Of a stretch of 64,000 nucleotides of DNA, positions 50,601 through 62,300 are shown piece by piece. The notes beneath the pieces were generated by a model. It did no database searches. It was not told where the DNA came from and was given only the letters and a program-made list of their open reading frames with translations. This DNA comes from Melanocharis versteri (Eukaryota > Chordata > Aves > Passeriformes > Melanocharitidae), in contig VZTG01007436.1 of the NCBI GenBank assembly GCA_013397845.1, positions 1,338,181 through 1,402,180 on the forward strand, written 5' to 3'. The position numbers and the translations under genes were made by a program. Each line of letters opens with the position of its first letter. Position 1 is the first letter of the stretch.

Positions 50601-53244
50601 TTGCTTTAATCACCCACCCAAAGCATCTGAGTATGTAGTGCACTGAGAAGAAAAATACTATTGAAATGCAGTGTCTCTGAATTTAGTTTAGCAGACCTGG
50701 AGCCTCGACTATGTGACAGGAGTGTTGAGTGGTTTGCATTCTGTGAAATCCTTGGAGCAGGAGCTGGAAGTGCAAAACATTTTTCTTAGTGATGATGATA
50801 CGGAACTGCTTTTCTTGTCCCTATTAACTGCGTGATCCAATTCAACTAGATATAGTTCCCTTGTTTCACTAGATTCAGAAATAGCTGCAGTTAGTTACAG
50901 CAATGTAGCTGCCAGGTTTCGTCCTGTTATCCATAGGCCTGGAAGAAAGGATTTGTATAAAAATGATGTTTCGAGTGTTATCCTGACTCTTCTGGATTTG
51001 GGCAAAGTTGTATCAACTCTCGAGCTGCAGCCAGAGAAAGCATGCCGTGCAGCTGTTTAAATCTTCCCTTACTCAATCCCTTTCCATTCCCTAGTGTGTG
51101 TGGAGAGTTGCTCTTCCATCTCTGCATGAAGAGATATAAGTACAAGGTTCATGGAAAGACAGATCTTGTTGGAAGGGCAGTAGCTTTTGCAGCTGTATGG
51201 TGTGTAGGTGCAGTGTCGTAAATGTTATGAGTAGTATAATATAAAGGACTTCTCAGTTATCTGCAGTATTCTGGTGGTTACATTGAGGTAAATGCTCACT
51301 TGATGTGTCTGGACAGCTAACTTGAAACAATGCACTTCAAAAGATGCCTGTTTTAGTGTTAACTGGGTGTGTGAGGGACAGCATCCAGCCAGAGGTGGAG
51401 CTGCCTTAACAGTGCAGGAAAACTAAAAACAGTGGTATCCTTCAGGATGTAGATTTGCAGTGTTTTTTATGTCCTGAAAAAACCCCCCCAAAAATCTTCC
51501 TCAAATAAAGAAACAAAAAAGCCCAAAAAACCACATACACAAGAAAGCAGAAAAATAATTCATTTTGTTGTGCAGCAGTTTGATCTCGTGCACTTCACTA
51601 TGTTGCAGTGCATATTTAAGCAATTTAACTGCTCTTATGTGCTCTTCCTTATGCTCAAGAGCATCTTGCATAGATACCCTCCCTTTTGCTTCACACCTTT
51701 TCTCACCAAGCATTTTCTGAAAAGGGCTGTATGAATATGTTAACCAGAAAATGCGGTGTAAAAACTGGTTACATAGTAGGGAAGGGTGTGAAGAGAGAAG
51801 AAAATTGAGTGATACTTAGGTTTTCAATAAGCCTTTGAAGCATTAAATGCACTTCTGGAAATGCAGCAAAGTAGTATTTAAAATTTGTGGTTAGTTTTAA
51901 GAAGAGTGTTTAATTTACCTTTAATGGTGTCAGTTGTATAATGGCAGTATTGCTGATGTTTTCTCTGTTTTCCTTGTCACTTGCACAAGCACTAGGAAGG
52001 TTCTGCAGTTTGGGAGCTGCATGAAACTTAATGAGTCTTGGGAGTTAGCCATCTCCTGAGCACAAGTGCTATGTGACTATAAACTCAAAGAAACAGATAT
52101 TTGTAGGCTGTAGGCAGCTCTGTATTTGCTTGGTTTTAGATATAATTTAAAAGGATAAATCCAGCTTTTAAAGGTGATGAGGGAGTGGCCATTGTTACAT
52201 TTTCAGAGGGCTGTGGGGATGCACAGTGTATGTCAGTAGTTACATCTTTGCTATGTCTAGGATAATTAGTACTTAAACTTCAAAGATGTAGTTCAAACGG
52301 AGGTGGCTTGAGGTTGGTTCTCCTCAATGCTCTCTTGAACAGCTCAGCAACTGTGATTTTCATCTGATTCTTGGCATGAAAAATTTTATTAATCCCTCTT
52401 TCACTTTCAGTTTGTCTTTCTAAGCTGACTTTCATGCAAAACCAAATTTGTTTTATTAATTTTTCTTACCCTGAACTCCTGTCTAATTTTGTTTTCACTG
52501 GCCTACGTACATTTAGCTTTTCAAAGTGTAACTTGGCATGGGTTGAATTTCAGTTTTCTGGTATGTAGCTTGTGCCAGTGCAGACACTGGGTGTTCCTCC
52601 TTCTGTCTTTCAGGCAAAGGGCCAATCTATAGCGAATTGCTTTTTTGGCATCCAGGCTCCTCCTTGCTCAGTTTTTAAGCTTCCTGCCTTCCTGTGGGTA
52701 GGCAGCAAGACAGCGTTGGTTGAGATTTCGTGTTGCCTCTGTCCTCTAGACTTCCCACTGTGCAGAAACAGAAAAGGGAGGCAGAAAGGAATGCATCATG
52801 TATCTTGCAGATTTACACATAAGGGGATATTCGTAATGCTGAGCTTTGGGAGCTGCCTTTATGTGGTGCCTGTGCTTCTGAGGGTGAGTCTGAGCATCAA
52901 AATACAGTGATGGGGAAGTTTCTAGAGTGTCTGCAGTGCTGCAATTGAAGAGACTGTATACAGGGAAATGAAAAAGAAATCTAGGTTTGAACTTTGACCT
53001 CAGTCCATAAAATACTGTTGTCTTCAGATGCAACCTTTGTTTCTCTCCTCATAACATCTTCATGGTGACAAAATACTGAGGAATGTTGGCATTACTTGGC
53101 AAACACTAAGTCTCATGTTTGTGCTGCTCACTATTTCAATTCACAAGTTATCTTTATTTTTTGGAAGGGTGGCCTGCACCTTACCTGTGTGTAGATCTGG
53201 TCTTGGAAGTTCTGGGATGATTGGTAGGTGCTGCTGCTCCTGTG

Positions 53245-53370
53245 TTGTGGGGTTTTTAGGTTTTGGGTTTTGATTTTTTTTGTGGGTTTTGTTGTTGTTG
53301 TTTGTTTTATTTTTGGGGGTTTTGTGTGTGTGTGGTGGTTTTTGGTTTTGTTCTGTTTTTTTTTTTTTCT
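53245..53370 (+). repeat. G/T-rich low-complexity tract
   Basis: About 125 nt almost free of A and C on the + strand, including TTGTTG repeats, a short (GT)n and a terminal T run. It is similar in character to the tract near 50.5 kb. The minus-strand frame here (Lys/Asn/Thr/Pro-rich) is compositional. Confidence 0.85.
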
Positions 53371-55861
53371 GTCTCTGTAGCTTCTGAAATGCTGAAAGTA
53401 CCAACTCTGCGCATAAGCCAGGGGAACATTTAGAAACAGATCCTATTAACAGCTGAGATAGATACTGGAGCTTACCAGAAACTGAAGTGGAAAAGTCTCA
53501 TCAGCCCATATTGTGGAGAAACAACTCATACCACTGCATAGATGGCTATATCTGGCTTTGGTGGCTTATTTTTTTTGTGTTTTACAATTCAGCACATTTG
53601 GACCAACCCAAGAAGCATATTTGTAAAAGTTTTCTTGAATTGTATGGTGGGAAGTAAGTTAAATACTGCTATTTCCTGAGTTAGGTTGGTCTAATGCTTC
53701 GTAAGGCAGGGTAGAGGTTAGTTTTCAATTTCTGATGTAAATTAGTTTCTGCAAACAGGGTCATATTTGCAGTAGCCTATAGAACCATGAGGGAAGACCC
53801 TACTCATCCTTTTTTTCCCCCAAGCTGGATATTCTGAACGTAGTTGTACATGATGTGCACATGGTTCTTGTTTATTGCAAGGAGTGATTCCAAACCTTAT
53901 ACTGTGAGCTGTTTAATCCTAAGGCTTGCTAAAATTTGATTCTTTTGGTTTTTTCCCTTCAAAATTAATTGGTGTGATGTTCTGTGATGAGTCCTGTATT
54001 GAAAGTGACAGCAGTGGGTTAAAGAAATCCTGTGTAGTTCCAGCAGTTCTATTGGTATTTATTCATCTGTGCTATTTTCTGTGAACTCCTCTGTCTTAAC
54101 TGGGAGTGACATTGGATTCCTAAACTCTGGTTAGAGGTTCTACTCTTTGCATTTTTCCTCCCAGACTAATTTGTCTTCAACTACTCTATGTACGGATATC
54201 TCCTTTGTCAAGATTCCTTCTCAAACATAGAAATGCCAGAAGGCTGCCTTAGATATAGGGAGAACTACCTAGCATATTTTCTCAGTGCTATTTCCTTACC
54301 TGTTTAAAGTGTCTTTGCTCTTCAGTGTTCAATAATAGTGATGGTCTTGACTCTTGGGTATATTTTATGTTTTAGTTGAAATGTGATAACAATTCCATAT
54401 TCTTTCTTATTGTTGCAAGAACTTTATTGTAAAACATGATGAAAAATCTTTATAACTTGCAGTTGAAGTTGTCTGCTATTTTTGACAGGTTATTTTTTTT
54501 GTCAAGAAAGATCTCAGGTATGGATTAACTGGTAATTAACTGCATTTTTCCAATTTGATCCTTAGAAATGACAAAAGGTGCTCACTTTTGAAAGAATTTC
54601 AAGCCAGCTGTAAGAAAAGATTCAACTGATACAGAGTCTTCTTTACAACTTTGAATCCGTTTGTGGTCGTGTTAGCAACTTTGCTCTCTGTGTTCAGGGC
54701 TATATTTGCCTGGGTATAAGGACAGATCCATGATTTGAGGGCCTGTTTCAACCCAGGACACTAGGGATTTATGGAACCAAGTGGATGGAGTGCAGTTGTG
54801 TACTGGAACAACAGTATTAGGGCTCACATGGTGGCTGTAGAATTTTGAACATGATGGCGCATCAGATCAGGCATCACTGAACTGACAGATGCACTGCTGT
54901 CCTTTGCGGTAACCTGGTAGGCAACAAATCAACTTTTAAACTAGTGTGATTTCTTTCAGTTGCAAAACTACTTGTATTTATTGTTGTTTTTCCCAATCCG
55001 CTTATATCCCTCATTGAGGAGAATTATTACTGGTGTCTCACAGATTTTTCTGTGGGTTTTTTTTCCTCTCCAGGCTCTTTGTGAAGAGCTTAAAGTTTTG
55101 AATTTGCAGGCATAGCCAGCCTTCTTGAAATGAATGGGTGTGACCTGTTACAGGGATGCCTGTGCAGGCAACTCCAGGGCTGCTGCACTTAGTTCCAGTT
55201 TTGTGTGGATTATTGTGACTTCAGGTTGTGCTGTAGATAAGATGTTACATAAGGAAAAATCCCTTGTGGTGAGGGAAACTGCAGACTTGTAAATTGTCTA
55301 CTCTTACGCCTTGTCACTGCAGTACTAGCTACATGTATGCAGGAATTCCTGCTTTGCCAAGTTTTTTGGGTCTAGAGGGGCAGTGTCCCATTTTTCTCCC
55401 CTTGTGGTTGTGGTGGTACAGTCCAGCAGTTACCAATTAATGCAGTCCTAGGTGGCATAGGCTTGAGACTTCTGGTTTTAATTACAAGCAGGACTCTGGC
55501 ACGGGGAAAAAGCTGTGTATGATCTCAGCAGAGGTGTCTGGTACGCACGGCTGATGTTTCCTCATCTTGGAATAGAAGTAGAGCTAGCTTAGGCTGTGGT
55601 GAATTTGCTACACGTTTTCCACATGCTCTCCAGGAGTTAATTTCATCACTGGTGGTATTTTGAAGTTGGCTTCAATTTCACATCTGTTTTTTCCAAAATG
55701 GTGCAGATGAGTGACTGTAGTTTTAAGAATTAATTTTTATGTAATGTCCATGTATCCGTGGCAACACTAACTGGCAGTGTTTGCATTTGGCTCAATAAAA
55801 GACAAATGTGGCACCTGTGTTTCAGACATAGAGTACAGGCAGTTCTTAACTAATGGATCAG

Positions 55862-56026
55862 TAGAATCATGAAATTATTTAGGGTGGAAAAGACCTCAAA
55901 GATCAGTGCGTCGAACTGTTAACCTAGCACTGCCATGTTCACCATTAAACCATGTTCCCAAGGGCTGCATCTGCATGTTTTGTGAATGCTTCCAGGGATA
56001 GTGATTCCAACACTTCCCTAGGCAGC
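55862..56026 (-). repeat. CR1 LINE 3' fragment, antisense
   Basis: Read on the + strand it follows the reverse complement of a CR1 end: AATCATGAAATTATTTAGGG, GGAAAAGACCTCAAAGATCA, CACTGCCATGTTCACCATTA, CCATGTTCCCAAGG, CTTCCAGGGATAGTGATTCC and CCCTAGGCAGC, in the standard order. About 165 bases are recognisable, and the element's 3' end is at 55862. It is moderately diverged and 5'-truncated. Confidence 0.85.
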
Positions 56027-56187
56027 AGGAAGTATTTACACATAACAGTTGAAAGGAGTACAGTCAAGATAAAATTGCCATAGGTGTGTGGGACTGTTGT
56101 GTTAAAGCACCTCTTTAAGAACTACATATTGGGTGATTATAGTGAAGATGAAGACTGGTATTTTTCAGATGGCAAAATAATGAGAGG

Positions 56188-56362
56188 TAACTGGCACAAG
56201 TTGCGTCAGGGGAAATTGTAGATAGATGGAGAAATTTGTTTAAAATGAGGATGGAGGGACATGGAACAGGGACTCAGAGAGTGGCTACAGAATCTCCATC
56301 CTCTGAGGTTACCAGAGCTGGACTAGGCAAGGTCCTGAGCAATCTGACTGCTAAAAATGAGT
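56188..56362 (+). repeat. CR1 LINE fragment, sense
   Basis: Segments GGCACAAGTTGCGTCAGGGG, GACATGGAACAGGGACTCAG, CTACAGAATCTCCATCCTCT, GAGCTGGACTAGGCAAGG and CCTGAGCAATCTGACTG follow the order of the CR1 region just before its 3' UTR. The copy is diverged and lacks the terminal part. It lies about 160 bases after an antisense CR1 fragment. Confidence 0.75.
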
Positions 56363-59300
56363 AATACCTAACTTGCAAGTGGTGTGGAATACTTCAAAAT
56401 GCTTAGCGTTAGTGGATAATGAGCAGTAGTTAGCAGAGACATTATACAGAAATACAGTTTAGTGGGTGATGAAAAAGTCAGTGTTTGGGCCTGAAAAGAT
56501 TCTTAAGACCAAAGTAAGCTCTGTTATGATCACTGAACTTAATAGTAGATAGTTAACAATTTCTATGCTTATGGAGGTTGCTGTATCCCTTCTGTTCCAA
56601 ATGTAAAGATACTCAGCTTTCATTTCCTACTTTGATTTTTCTCTCTTGACCTTTGAATGCTAGTATTCCTGCTGTAGGAGTCAGTTTAACGAGAATCTGT
56701 TAATGGCAGAGGAAGAGGACAGTGCATTGACTCCTGCAAGTAAGTATTTGGTTAGCAGTCAGTTTATAAATATAAACATGGGGGTTAATGTAATAAACAA
56801 TGGAGTTATACATGAACACGTATTTTCTGATCTGAATATTTTTGCTCTGCCTTGAACTGTCTAGCCCTTTTCCCTTTCCTCTTTATCTAGTTGTAAAAAC
56901 TGAATGTCACAAAAAAACTTACTAATGCTGTTTTGCAATTGTTAACCTGCTTTAATATTGAAAAATTGTATAGTAAACCAAATGTATTTATTTTGATATG
57001 TTTGGCATGCATTCTGCTGATCTTGCAAAGCAGGCTTTTGGCTGTTACAGATGTTTTCTGAAGGTCTGAAATTTATAGATAAATCAGTCAAGAAATTACT
57101 CAAACCACATGCAGGGTGGGTTCTCAAGGTAGCAGCACGCACTAAGTGCCCATAGGACAGTCTGTTACTGTGCTTGTAGGTGTATGTTTTAGCTACATTC
57201 AGAAGTACTGGAGCTCGTGCTCTCTTGGAAGCCAGTGATCTTGGTGCTCTGTGGCTTATTCAAAAAATTTCTCTTGTTGGGTCACTTGGCATGCTTGTCT
57301 GCTATACACTTAACGAAGGAAATTATTGGTACTTGTGTTCAGTAAGTTCTGGGCTTTGCCGTTTGGAGTTTTTGTGACAATGGGCAGTTGTTTTTGCTTT
57401 ATGAATTTGTGCACTGTGTTTAAAAACCAGTGACTAGCTGCTCTTCTTGCAGGCATGTTTCAGTCTTTCAGTGGAGAGTTGCAAGAGGCTTGTCTGGTCT
57501 GAACCGGAGGTGGGTGGTAGGAATCTTTTATTTGGATTAAAAAGCCACTGCAGGAATCTCCCTCTGTGTTACCAACTTCCTATACTGCTCTGAATTCAAG
57601 ATGATACCTCAATTCTGACTGTGAATTTAAGTAAATAAATGTGCCTTCTATTCAGCCTAGGATTGACAGATTTCGTTTCATGTTTTCTGGAAAATACTAG
57701 TGATGGAAGAAGGCAAAACTGCTCATTATCTGCTAACATGAACCAGAATCTGAATGATATATTGTTTCTTTCTCAATATTGTCTTTGAGTGTATTTTGAA
57801 GAGACCTCTGCATGACTCGTTTTCTAGAGAAGAGCTTGTAATATAGCTGAGAACAAGCTTTTTCCATTTCCTGATCTCTGTCTGGTGCTAAAATTTTAAT
57901 TTGCTTGGTATTTTGCTAATGCAAATGAGTTTTGCTAAAACAAGTGTATATCTAATTTTATCAGAGGTTTGGTATGGAATTTACTTGTGAAGATTAATGC
58001 TTTAAAATTTTGTATTTGCTCCCATGTAGCAGGGAAGGGAATCATAAAATAGTTTTAGTAGCTAAGTGGTATTAGCGTTGAATCTCTTATTTTGCTTTTC
58101 CTGTCAAAAAAATTTATTTTAGTTTTAGTGGACTTGTGTCTTAGCTTTCAGTTTCCGACAGCAACCCTAATAGCAAATTCCTTCCTTTCCCCACAACACA
58201 TGCATTTTTACTTCACTGTTACTGATATTATGAGACCAGCAGCTTCAAATAAGGTTAGCTTTTGTCATTTATGTGCATAGCTAGAATGACTCCCATTGTT
58301 ATTGCTTTCTTAGGGCATGACAACTTGACTTTTTCATATTTAAGGTATGTATTTAATAAATTTTACCAATTAGAGTAGACATCTGTTTGGAGATCAGCAG
58401 CAATCAGAATCACTTATGAAGAAATTGTTGGCTCGTGATGCATCTAAAATATTTCTGGAAGTTCAGCTTCTTTTAGCTGTTGCTAAGAGATGAATTTTCG
58501 TTGACATGAGTGATGTGAGGACATGTCAGCATGCTACCAGTTGTTTTATAGGCAGTCAGCTCTGCCGCCTTGCAGATGGTTGAAAAACTCTTGGTAGAGG
58601 GTAAATGTGTGCTGATTATCTCATTGAATTAAGGTAACCTTTTGTTGTTCATTGAATTCTGCAGACCAGGCACTGAGCAGCTGCTCTACTGTTGAATTCT
58701 GGATACAGAATTAAATACAAAGATTATGCTAAAGGGTGTTTAGTCCTGTTTCAGGTACTGAGCATTGGACTACTGTAAGAATTTCTTATTTAATACTACC
58801 TTTAAAGTGTTGGTGTCTTACTGGATTGATAACTGTCTTCAACATTTTAACTAAACTGAGTTTTTCAACTTTGTTGTCACCACATGCTTACTGATCTTTT
58901 CAGACTTTGAAAGCTCTGCCTTTCTTCAAGTGGTGCCAAGGGGAGTAACTCTTGTTTCTGCCTGATTAGACTTGCCTCAAATATAGTTTAAGCAATCTGA
59001 TGTTTATCAAGTTCATAAATGCATTTACTTTGGATTACACTTATGAGTGCGCACCTAATCTATGGGAGTATATTTAAAGGTCATAGTTCACTGTCATGTT
59101 AAAGCTTCCATGTAAACTTTTTTCCCCATTTGTTAGAAAACAGATTAGTACACAAAATCTTATTAAAGACTGTTTTCAAGATTTGAAGTATTTAGTTTCT
59201 AGAACGATTTTAGAAAGAGATTGAGGAAGGAATTGTAGCATTCCCCAGACAAAGCTTGAAGTACTTGGATTGCAGAAAACATTTCTAGATTGTTAGTGTT

Positions 59301-62300
59301 TACACACTTTTTCAAAAAACAATTAAGTCTTCAGGTCAGTGTAGCTTTGTCCAAGAAAATTCTAATTTGCAAGGATCTGAAAGTGAGTTGTTCTGAGAAT
59401 ATTTCCATTACTTCAGAAATTCAGTGGGTAAAATATAAGTCGAATAAGGTATTATTCTATCAGCTATATGTAAAAGAGCTGTGCTTGTATACCTTGCTGT
59501 ATAGAACGGGATAATCGACACTTCTTCATACAGACTGTATGTTTAAGGGTTGATGTCTAATGCATGTTATAGAAAAATGTTTTTCAGATCCAGTTTAGGT
59601 TCATCTGCCCTGCCCTGTTTAAGTGTAACTTTGACTTCATTCCTGAAAGTTTTGGGGACTCATTTTTTTATCAAGTATATAATATCTTACAGGGTTCTTA
59701 CGTTTCCTTTCAGCCCACATCATACACTGATTAGACTTCTACCAGTAAACAGTTGACCATCTTCCATGCAGTTTCAGGAGGTGTTGAGCGGTTTCTGTTG
59801 AAACTATATTGTTCAAAAATTAGAAATTCTATTTTAATGCTAGGATTATAATGAAAAAGCTGATTAAAAATCAGTATTTGGGGTATAGAATTTAGAAATG
59901 AATCTACGTTAAATGAATTTTGTTACATTAAGCTGTAACACGATGGGATATGATATTCTCAAACCCAGGAGCTGAAGTGTTTTTTCTCCTGTAGAAATAC
60001 CACAGTCAAATGATACATCTTTGAAATTATGTAAAAAGGAAGCAACTTCATATTTGTTTCATTAACCCCAATATATTTTTGCCCTAATAAGCAAATTGGT
60101 TTCTGTTTCTGAATACAGTGCTAAAACACTTATTGAAGTACATTGCATCATAAATGTTTGAAATAGCTTCTCAGACTGAAGGAATTGCTCTTTTCTTGTA
60201 CCTAGTGGAGTTTTTATGGATTTTTTTCCCTTGCCTTTTAGTTTACTGAAATGCTGACATCTAACAGTACATTTCCAATAATTCCTTTCTACCTCTGTTT
60301 AGTATCAAACAGGTTTCTTTTGTGACCTGGTTTGTGTTTTGAAAGTTAATTATATAAAAATCTGAGATACTGTCGTAGGGAAATAGCTTTAAAGAATGGT
60401 CTGCTTAGCATCTCTAAGATTGCCTCAGTGTTAAAACTAACTATTGCATAATATTATATATGAAAATTAAGTCTTTAATCTCTTAGCAACCTTCCCTAGA
60501 ATATATTGTATGACTAAGGTAAACTGATATTAATTCTTTCTTCAGGCAAAGCCGACCAAAATGTAATAGCTCCTGCAGTGGTATCTTTCACTTGTGGGGG
60601 ACAGTGGCCTCTTTGGAGATAAGGATGAAGATAAGACAAGTTGCATGATGATTTCAAAAGTGCAGCTTCCAGTATCGGAATTGGAAATGGCAGCTTCTGA
60701 CACAGCCTGGGTTACAGTTGGTTGCTGCTGTTACGGTCTAGCCGGAAATGGCACAGATAAGCCTTGTGCATACTTATAACTACTTGGAAAGTTACTCAGT
60801 TATGTGATCTAGCAGTCCCCTTCACCTCTGGTCTTTTTAAGGCCCGTAATGAAGGGTGCTTGCTTTTGGATAGCTTTTCAGTAAAATATTGCAAAATGTT
60901 ACAGTTGGAGAAAAAGCCCTTGAGTGTGTAATTTTAAATTTAAACAGTTTTCTTGGAAGGAGTTTCACTGGGAGGAGGTACCACAGGGAATATTGCATGT
61001 TACCATATATCACTCTTCATTGAAAATGAGCTGTTAGACTATAAAGCCGGTAAGGGAGTAATTAAATTTTAATTGGGGCTGATATTAGCAGAGGTACAGT
61101 GACAAGTGTTTTGATACAAACAAAACAGCAACAGGGAAGCATGACTTAAAAGTGCCTTTCAAACTAAGACAGCAGCTCTTGCTTGTTAAGAGCTCTGGGA
61201 AGATGCATTTGTTCTCCTATACTCTGTTGATATGCTGACTTTTATATACAAGTAAAAATACCACTTATCCTAAGAGTTTTTTAAAGTAGTGCTACAAGAA
61301 AGTAATGTTTATATTTTATTTGCAGTTTTAACTCATTTGTATTCATAAACCAGTAAATAATTAGCCTACAAAATTTTTTTTCTTAGTGGATCTATTAAAT
61401 TCCATCACAGGTCTGTTTGATACGGCTTATGCCATCAGCACTTATTCCTGCTGTGGTTAGGACCACAGAAGAGAGGTTTGGTATTTATGCTCTGTGCTTG
61501 TTTTTTTGTTTCTTAGATGTGCTCTTTCAGGCTTGTCTAAGAGTAGCAGCACAGTTTAGAATGGATAACCCACTTAGTGAAAAAAATAGCAAAACACAGA
61601 GGGGTTTTGTTTTGATTTTTAAAATGTATTTTTTAAAAATGTGTTTTATGCCAATTTAGCAGAAATACATTGAAGGTGTTTTTTGGGAATGGTGTTTGTT
61701 ATTCAGCTTCATCAGTGTACAGCTTGAGTGAAAAGCTATAGTCAACACTTCATTAGCGGCTTCCATGGAGGGTACTGACAAGTGTCCTGTTATGAAAGTA
61801 AGAGGCAGTAATGTATAATCTATATAAAACCTGTTCTCATGACATAATTTAGCTACATTCTCTGAGTAGTTTTGCCCAAATTACCAGCTTATATTCAGTT
61901 TATGTACCGGTACTTTTGAGGTGATAGCAGTATCAGTAAATATGCTATGGGGTTTTTTGTTACTTTTGTTTTGCTTTAAATGCTTCCCAAGAGTGTTAAT
62001 TAGGAAGTCACTAATACAAATATCTCAAGTGGTGGAAGAGGCCTAAATATTGTGTCAGAATGGACAAATTTCATTCTTCTAAACTTGTGACTACTTCAGA
62101 AACTTGAATCTGAGCAGTGATTCTTTGTATAGCTGTTTCTGAACTTTTCCCGTGAGGGAACCTTAACTGATAAGATCTTAACATAGGTTTTGTGGTTTTA
62201 CTGCTCATAATTAGGGGAAGGAAAAAGCCAACTATGATTTGAGTTTGCCATTGTGGTATAGGACACAGTATAGTTCATGCTGTTTCCTGTCATGTAATAA

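Noticed and set aside
52572..52910. 112-codon frame in the KAT6B intron tested as the next exon
   Set aside because: Although Cys-rich in places, the residue order does not match the KAT6B PHD-finger region and there is no suitable splice pair.
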